A stretch of DNA of 64,000 bases from an uncultured Lachnospiraceae bacterium (GTDB lineage: Bacteria > Bacillota > Clostridia > Lachnospirales > Lachnospiraceae): assembly GCA_910585345.1 (NCBI GenBank), contig CAJUDS010000001.1, forward strand, positions 237,108 to 301,107. Direction: 5' to 3'. The notes under the pieces were generated by a model. That model saw only the letters and a program-made list of their open reading frames with translations, had not been told where the DNA came from and did no database searches. The position numbers and the translations under genes are program-made. Shown here piece after piece: positions 61,531 through 64,000 of the stretch. How positions within the stretch are numbered: the stretch's first letter is position 1; each line of letters opens with the position of its first letter.

Positions 61531-62441
61531 GGCCGGGCATCCGTTGTCTGCTCTTTTTGAAGCCGGGATGGCATTGCCGTTACCAGCACATTTTCAATCA
61601 TTTTATTTTTAACGGAAATCACTTTAAAGTGATAACCGTCCACATCTGTTTCAAACTGCTCTTCATCATCCGGAATTTTGTCCATCTTTGAAATCAGAAA
61701 TCCGTTCAGCGTTTCAAACTCCTGCTCCCCAAAACTGATGTGCAGACGTTCTTCCAGTTCCTCCAAAGGCGTCAATCCCTCTATGATATACTCATTCTCG
61801 CCTTTTTCTTTGATATAGGCCTCTTCCTCGTCATACTCATCGAGAATGTTTCCTACGATCTCTTCCAAAATATCTTCCATGGCTACCAGACCGGCAGTCT
61901 GCCCATATTCGTCGATAACAATCACCATCTGGATTTTCATCGCCCGCATACTGTGAAACAAAGCATCGATATTCCTCGTCTCCGGTATAAATCTGGCTTC
62001 CCGTACAAGCCCTTTTATATTTTTAATCTTCTTTTCTGAAGCGGCGCCCTTCCCTGTCTCACGCGCCCGAACTGCATCTTTAAAATGCAAAATACCGATA
62101 ATATGGTCAATATCACCATCATAAACAGGATATCTGCTTTTATTCTCACCAATGATAAAGGTAAGCGCCTCCTGTAACGTCATATTGCCGTCTATGGCGA
62201 TCATATTTTTTCGGTGTGTCATAATATCATGCGCTTCTTTATCACCAAATTCAAAAATGTTGGTGATCATTTCCGCTTCGCTCGCCTGCAGGACTCCCTG
62301 TTCATGCCCCTCATTCACCATGGAGATAATCTCTTTTTCCGTCACATCTCCATCTGTCTGCACACCGAAACGTTCTGCTATCCCCCGCACTGCTTTTTTC
62401 ATAGAACCAAGTATCGCGGCAGTAGGCCCATCATCGTCCAT
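61527..62441 (-). CDS. CorC/HlyC-type CBS-pair protein
   Basis: 304 residues from MDDDGPTAAILGS (GAGGAG upstream). Two CBS domains (about 70-200; RYPVYDGDIDHIIGILHFKD and MVIVIDEYGQTAGLVAMEDILEEIVGNI) precede a CorC_HlyC domain (about 215-290). The DUF21 membrane domain of the full-length family is missing, so this is the soluble CorC type linked to magnesium/cobalt transport or haemolysin-like proteins. Own promoter at 62526-62554. Confidence 0.9.
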   Translation of the reverse strand: MDDDGPTAAILGSMKKAVRGIAERFGVQTDGDVTEKEIISMVNEGHEQGVLQASEAEMITNIFEFGDKEAHDIMTHRKNMIAIDGNMTLQEALTFIIGENKSRYPVYDGDIDHIIGILHFKDAVRARETGKGAASEKKIKNIKGLVREARFIPETRNIDALFHSMRAMKIQMVIVIDEYGQTAGLVAMEDILEEIVGNILDEYDEEEAYIKEKGENEYIIEGLTPLEELEERLHISFGEQEFETLNGFLISKMDKIPDDEEQFETDVDGYHFKVISVKNKMIENVLVTAMPSRLQKEQTTDARP

Positions 62442-62525
62442 TTTTTCATCTCCTCTTGTAAAAATCTTATCCAAAGAAAGCGCTGAACCGGATACGGGAA
62501 ACATACTGCTCAGCGTTTCTCTATG

Positions 62526-62554
62526 AATATAGCATTTTCTCTATTCCACGTCAA
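62526..62554 (-). promoter_or_regulatory. Promoter of the CorC-type gene
   Basis: Minus-strand TTGACG (62549-62554), 17-nt spacer, TATATT (62526-62531). The -35 lies in the last codons of the upstream gene. Leader about 80 nt. Confidence 0.75.
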
Positions 62555-63389
62555 GAATGCCCTCTGACACCGTAAAATGAACGTCCCTGCAATATGTACT
62601 GTATACCGCCGTTCCCGCCTCTTCCAACGCAGCAGAAGTTTTCTTTTCCGCTCTGTCCGCAGTCACCACTGCAAATCTGGGCTGCAGCTTTTCGATCAGA
62701 TCACAGCTTTTTCCGTTATCCCTGCCGTGATGGGCTACCTTATATACGTCCACATGGGGCAGATCCTCGTCAAGCAGCTCGCCGATCCGCTTTTTTTTCG
62801 CATCGCCCGCAAAAAAGAAGCTGCTGCCCTCATACTCCGCCAATACCGCAATCGAATAATTGTTGGCATCTTCATACTCTTTTTTCTCCGGCGGATAAAC
62901 TGTCAGCGCCAATCCGTCAAACGCAAACTCCTGCACCGCACCCGGAACCTGCATCTGTTCTTTCTGAATCTTCTGATCAAGCGTTTCCTGCGTCTGTGAA
63001 TCTTTGTCACAGGAAGTCTGGATGATCTCCGCCACGGAAAAAGCATCCAGTACCGCAGCGGCGCCGCCGATGTGGTCTTTATCCGGATGCGTCAGTATGA
63101 GAAGATCAATTTCTTCCACACCCAGAGCCCGCATCTTTTCCACCAGTGCGGCGCTGTCCTCCCGGACACCCGTATCGATCATAATATTGGCCGTATCGGT
63201 CTGTAGCAGAATACTGTCCGCATCTTCACTGCATGCAAAAAACCATACGTCCAGAACATTCTCCGTCCTGCACGGCGCGCCGCCGGCCATTTCTCTGCCG
63301 CAGGACGTGGTGACAGCGCATAGGGAAAGAAATAACAGGCACACGGCAAGGCGCGCCTGCAGTTTTCTTTTTCTGCCGCTCACAAGCAT
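62541..63389 (-). CDS. ComEC-like metallo-beta-lactamase, probably a lipoprotein
   Basis: 282 residues from MLVSGRKRK (AAAGGAG upstream). A signal segment ends in CAVTTSCGRE; Cys-anchoring is plausible though the lipobox (TTSC) is weak. The MBL fold carries LTHPDKDHIGG (metal motif as in ComEC/Rec2), FFAGDAKKKR and VAHHGRDNG. No membrane channel domain, so it is not ComEC itself. It may hydrolyse nucleic acid or phosphodiester substrates outside the membrane. Confidence 0.87.
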   Translation of the reverse strand: MLVSGRKRKLQARLAVCLLFLSLCAVTTSCGREMAGGAPCRTENVLDVWFFACSEDADSILLQTDTANIMIDTGVREDSAALVEKMRALGVEEIDLLILTHPDKDHIGGAAAVLDAFSVAEIIQTSCDKDSQTQETLDQKIQKEQMQVPGAVQEFAFDGLALTVYPPEKKEYEDANNYSIAVLAEYEGSSFFFAGDAKKKRIGELLDEDLPHVDVYKVAHHGRDNGKSCDLIEKLQPRFAVVTADRAEKKTSAALEEAGTAVYSTYCRDVHFTVSEGILDVE

Positions 63390-63400
63390 TTTCTCTCCTT

Positions 63401-63742
63401 TTATGTATCCAGTTCGAGGCTGACCAGAAGACCTCTGTTCACTTTTTCCATAACGTCCTGATCCAGATGACATACCTTATCCTTCAAACGTTTTTTATCA
63501 ATGGTGCGAAGCTGTTCCAGCAGTACCACCGAATCTTTAACCATTTCATACTTCTGCGAATCCAGCTCGATATGCGTCGGCAGTTTCGCCTTATTCATCT
63601 TTGAAGTAATGGCTGCACAGATTACCGTAGGACTATGCCTGTTCCCCACGTCGTTCTGTACGATCAGCACAGGCCGGATTCCGCCCTGTTCCGAACCGAT
63701 CACAGGTCTTAAATCCGCATAGTATACATCTCCACGTCTCAT
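63401..63742 (-). CDS. mazF: MazF/PemK-family endoribonuclease toxin (EndoA-like)
   Basis: 113 residues. RRGDVYYADLRPVIGSEQGGIRPVLIVQND and VICAAITSK contain the conserved Arg and Thr of the RNase site; the C-terminal half matches NdoA of Bacillus. It sits 29 nt after alr, the usual firmicute location (alr-ndoAI-ndoA), but the antitoxin gene normally between them is absent. Cleaves single-stranded RNA by family; the control partner is unknown here. Confidence 0.93.
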   Translation of the reverse strand: MRRGDVYYADLRPVIGSEQGGIRPVLIVQNDVGNRHSPTVICAAITSKMNKAKLPTHIELDSQKYEMVKDSVVLLEQLRTIDKKRLKDKVCHLDQDVMEKVNRGLLVSLELDT

Positions 63743-63771
63743 TTCTTATATGACACTTCCTTCGCTACAAT

Positions 63772-64000
63772 TTAAAAATAGTATTGCCTTTTTTCCGGAA
63801 GGTATTCAAAATCATCATAATAATCTTTCGTTCCTGTAATTGCGCCGCTCCTTCTATAAACCCTGGGAACCCGTTTGCTGATATCGCATACCAGTTCATA
63901 ATTGAAACGTCCCGACAGCTCTCCCAGCATTTCCGCGCTGATCATTTCTCTGCCGTCACGGCCTATCAGCGTCACCAAATCGCCTTCCCTGGCATCCGGG
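63772..64000 (-). CDS. alr: Alanine racemase, C-terminal part (5' end outside window)
   Basis: The frame is open to the right edge and encodes the last ~75 residues: PDAREGDLVTLIG, ISAEMLGELSGRFNYELVCDISKRVPRVY, which match the C-terminal beta domain of Alr. PLP-dependent interconversion of L- and D-alanine for peptidoglycan. The PLP-Lys and the N-terminal barrel are not in the window. Position next to mazF supports the call. Confidence 0.9.
   Translation of the reverse strand, partial: PDAREGDLVTLIGRDGREMISAEMLGELSGRFNYELVCDISKRVPRVYRRSGAITGTKDYYDDFEYLPEKRQYYF

Noticed and set aside
1..64000. CRISPR array or insertion sequence
   Set aside because: No regularly spaced direct repeats apart from the coding TPR repeats, and no transposase frame was found.

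Overview
The window looks like a chromosomal segment from an anaerobic Clostridia, most likely a gut Lachnospiraceae. The reasons are the NfnAB electron-bifurcating transhydrogenase, the folD-fhs one-carbon pair, a cobalamin-dependent MetH without the reactivation domain, a GGGtGRT gene next to an Fe-S scaffold gene, Gram-positive ribosome-binding sites (AGGAGG-type) and moderate GC. Nearly every gene lies on the minus strand. The plus-strand exceptions are a tRNA-Thr, one small unknown gene, aroC, one lipoprotein gene and a two-gene ABC importer.

Layout, left to right. 1-2.7 kb: the 5' part of a large CHAT protease / STAND NTPase / TPR gene that runs off the left edge. 2.9-12.8 kb: a zinc-ribbon membrane protein, nfnAB, then a tightly packed ftsK-fhs-folD-zinc-ribbon operon. 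13.0 kb: tRNA-Thr(CGT) with its own promoter and terminator. 13.2-18.6 kb: mscS, glgB, a DUF1015 gene and two small unknown genes. 18.6-20.9 kb: serCA. 21-37.6 kb: a biosynthetic block with an L,D-transpeptidase, leuB-ilvD-ilvB, yajC, tgt, a VanY-type carboxypeptidase, aroC, ilvN-ilvC, a second ilvB-ilvN pair, and metH. 38-45 kb: a lipoprotein, a C39-like protein, the GGGtGRT/scaffold pair and a TrpXYZ-type ABC importer. 45-53 kb: two c-di-GMP-type signalling proteins, a hexapeptide-repeat protein, topoisomerase III and a degenerate AAA/DUF234 protein. 53-56 kb: asd and argH. 56-57.6 kb: an SsuBC/TauBC-like ATPase and permease without a binding protein. 57.8-64 kb: a ClpP-like protease, membrane and zinc-ribbon proteins, yebC, a CorC-type CBS protein, a ComEC-like metallo-beta-lactamase, mazF and the 3' end of alr.

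The metabolic genes form a coherent set: branched-chain amino acids (two acetolactate synthases, ilvC, ilvD, leuB), serine (serCA) feeding one-carbon units, tetrahydrofolate interconversion (fhs, folD) feeding MetH, and NADPH supply from NfnAB. A near-palindromic sequence (TTATAACGATTATAA or a close variant) lies upstream of leuB, aroC and ilvN-ilvC and may be a shared operator.

The least explained items are the CHAT-STAND-TPR gene, a 95-nt structured element present twice (27.5 kb and 39.9 kb, in opposite orientations), a 130-nt nested palindrome at 55.8 kb, a 141-nt symmetric inverted repeat at 57.7 kb, and a topB neighbour whose ATPase and nuclease motifs both look decayed. All motif, promoter and structure calls were made by eye; no searches or folding programs were run.
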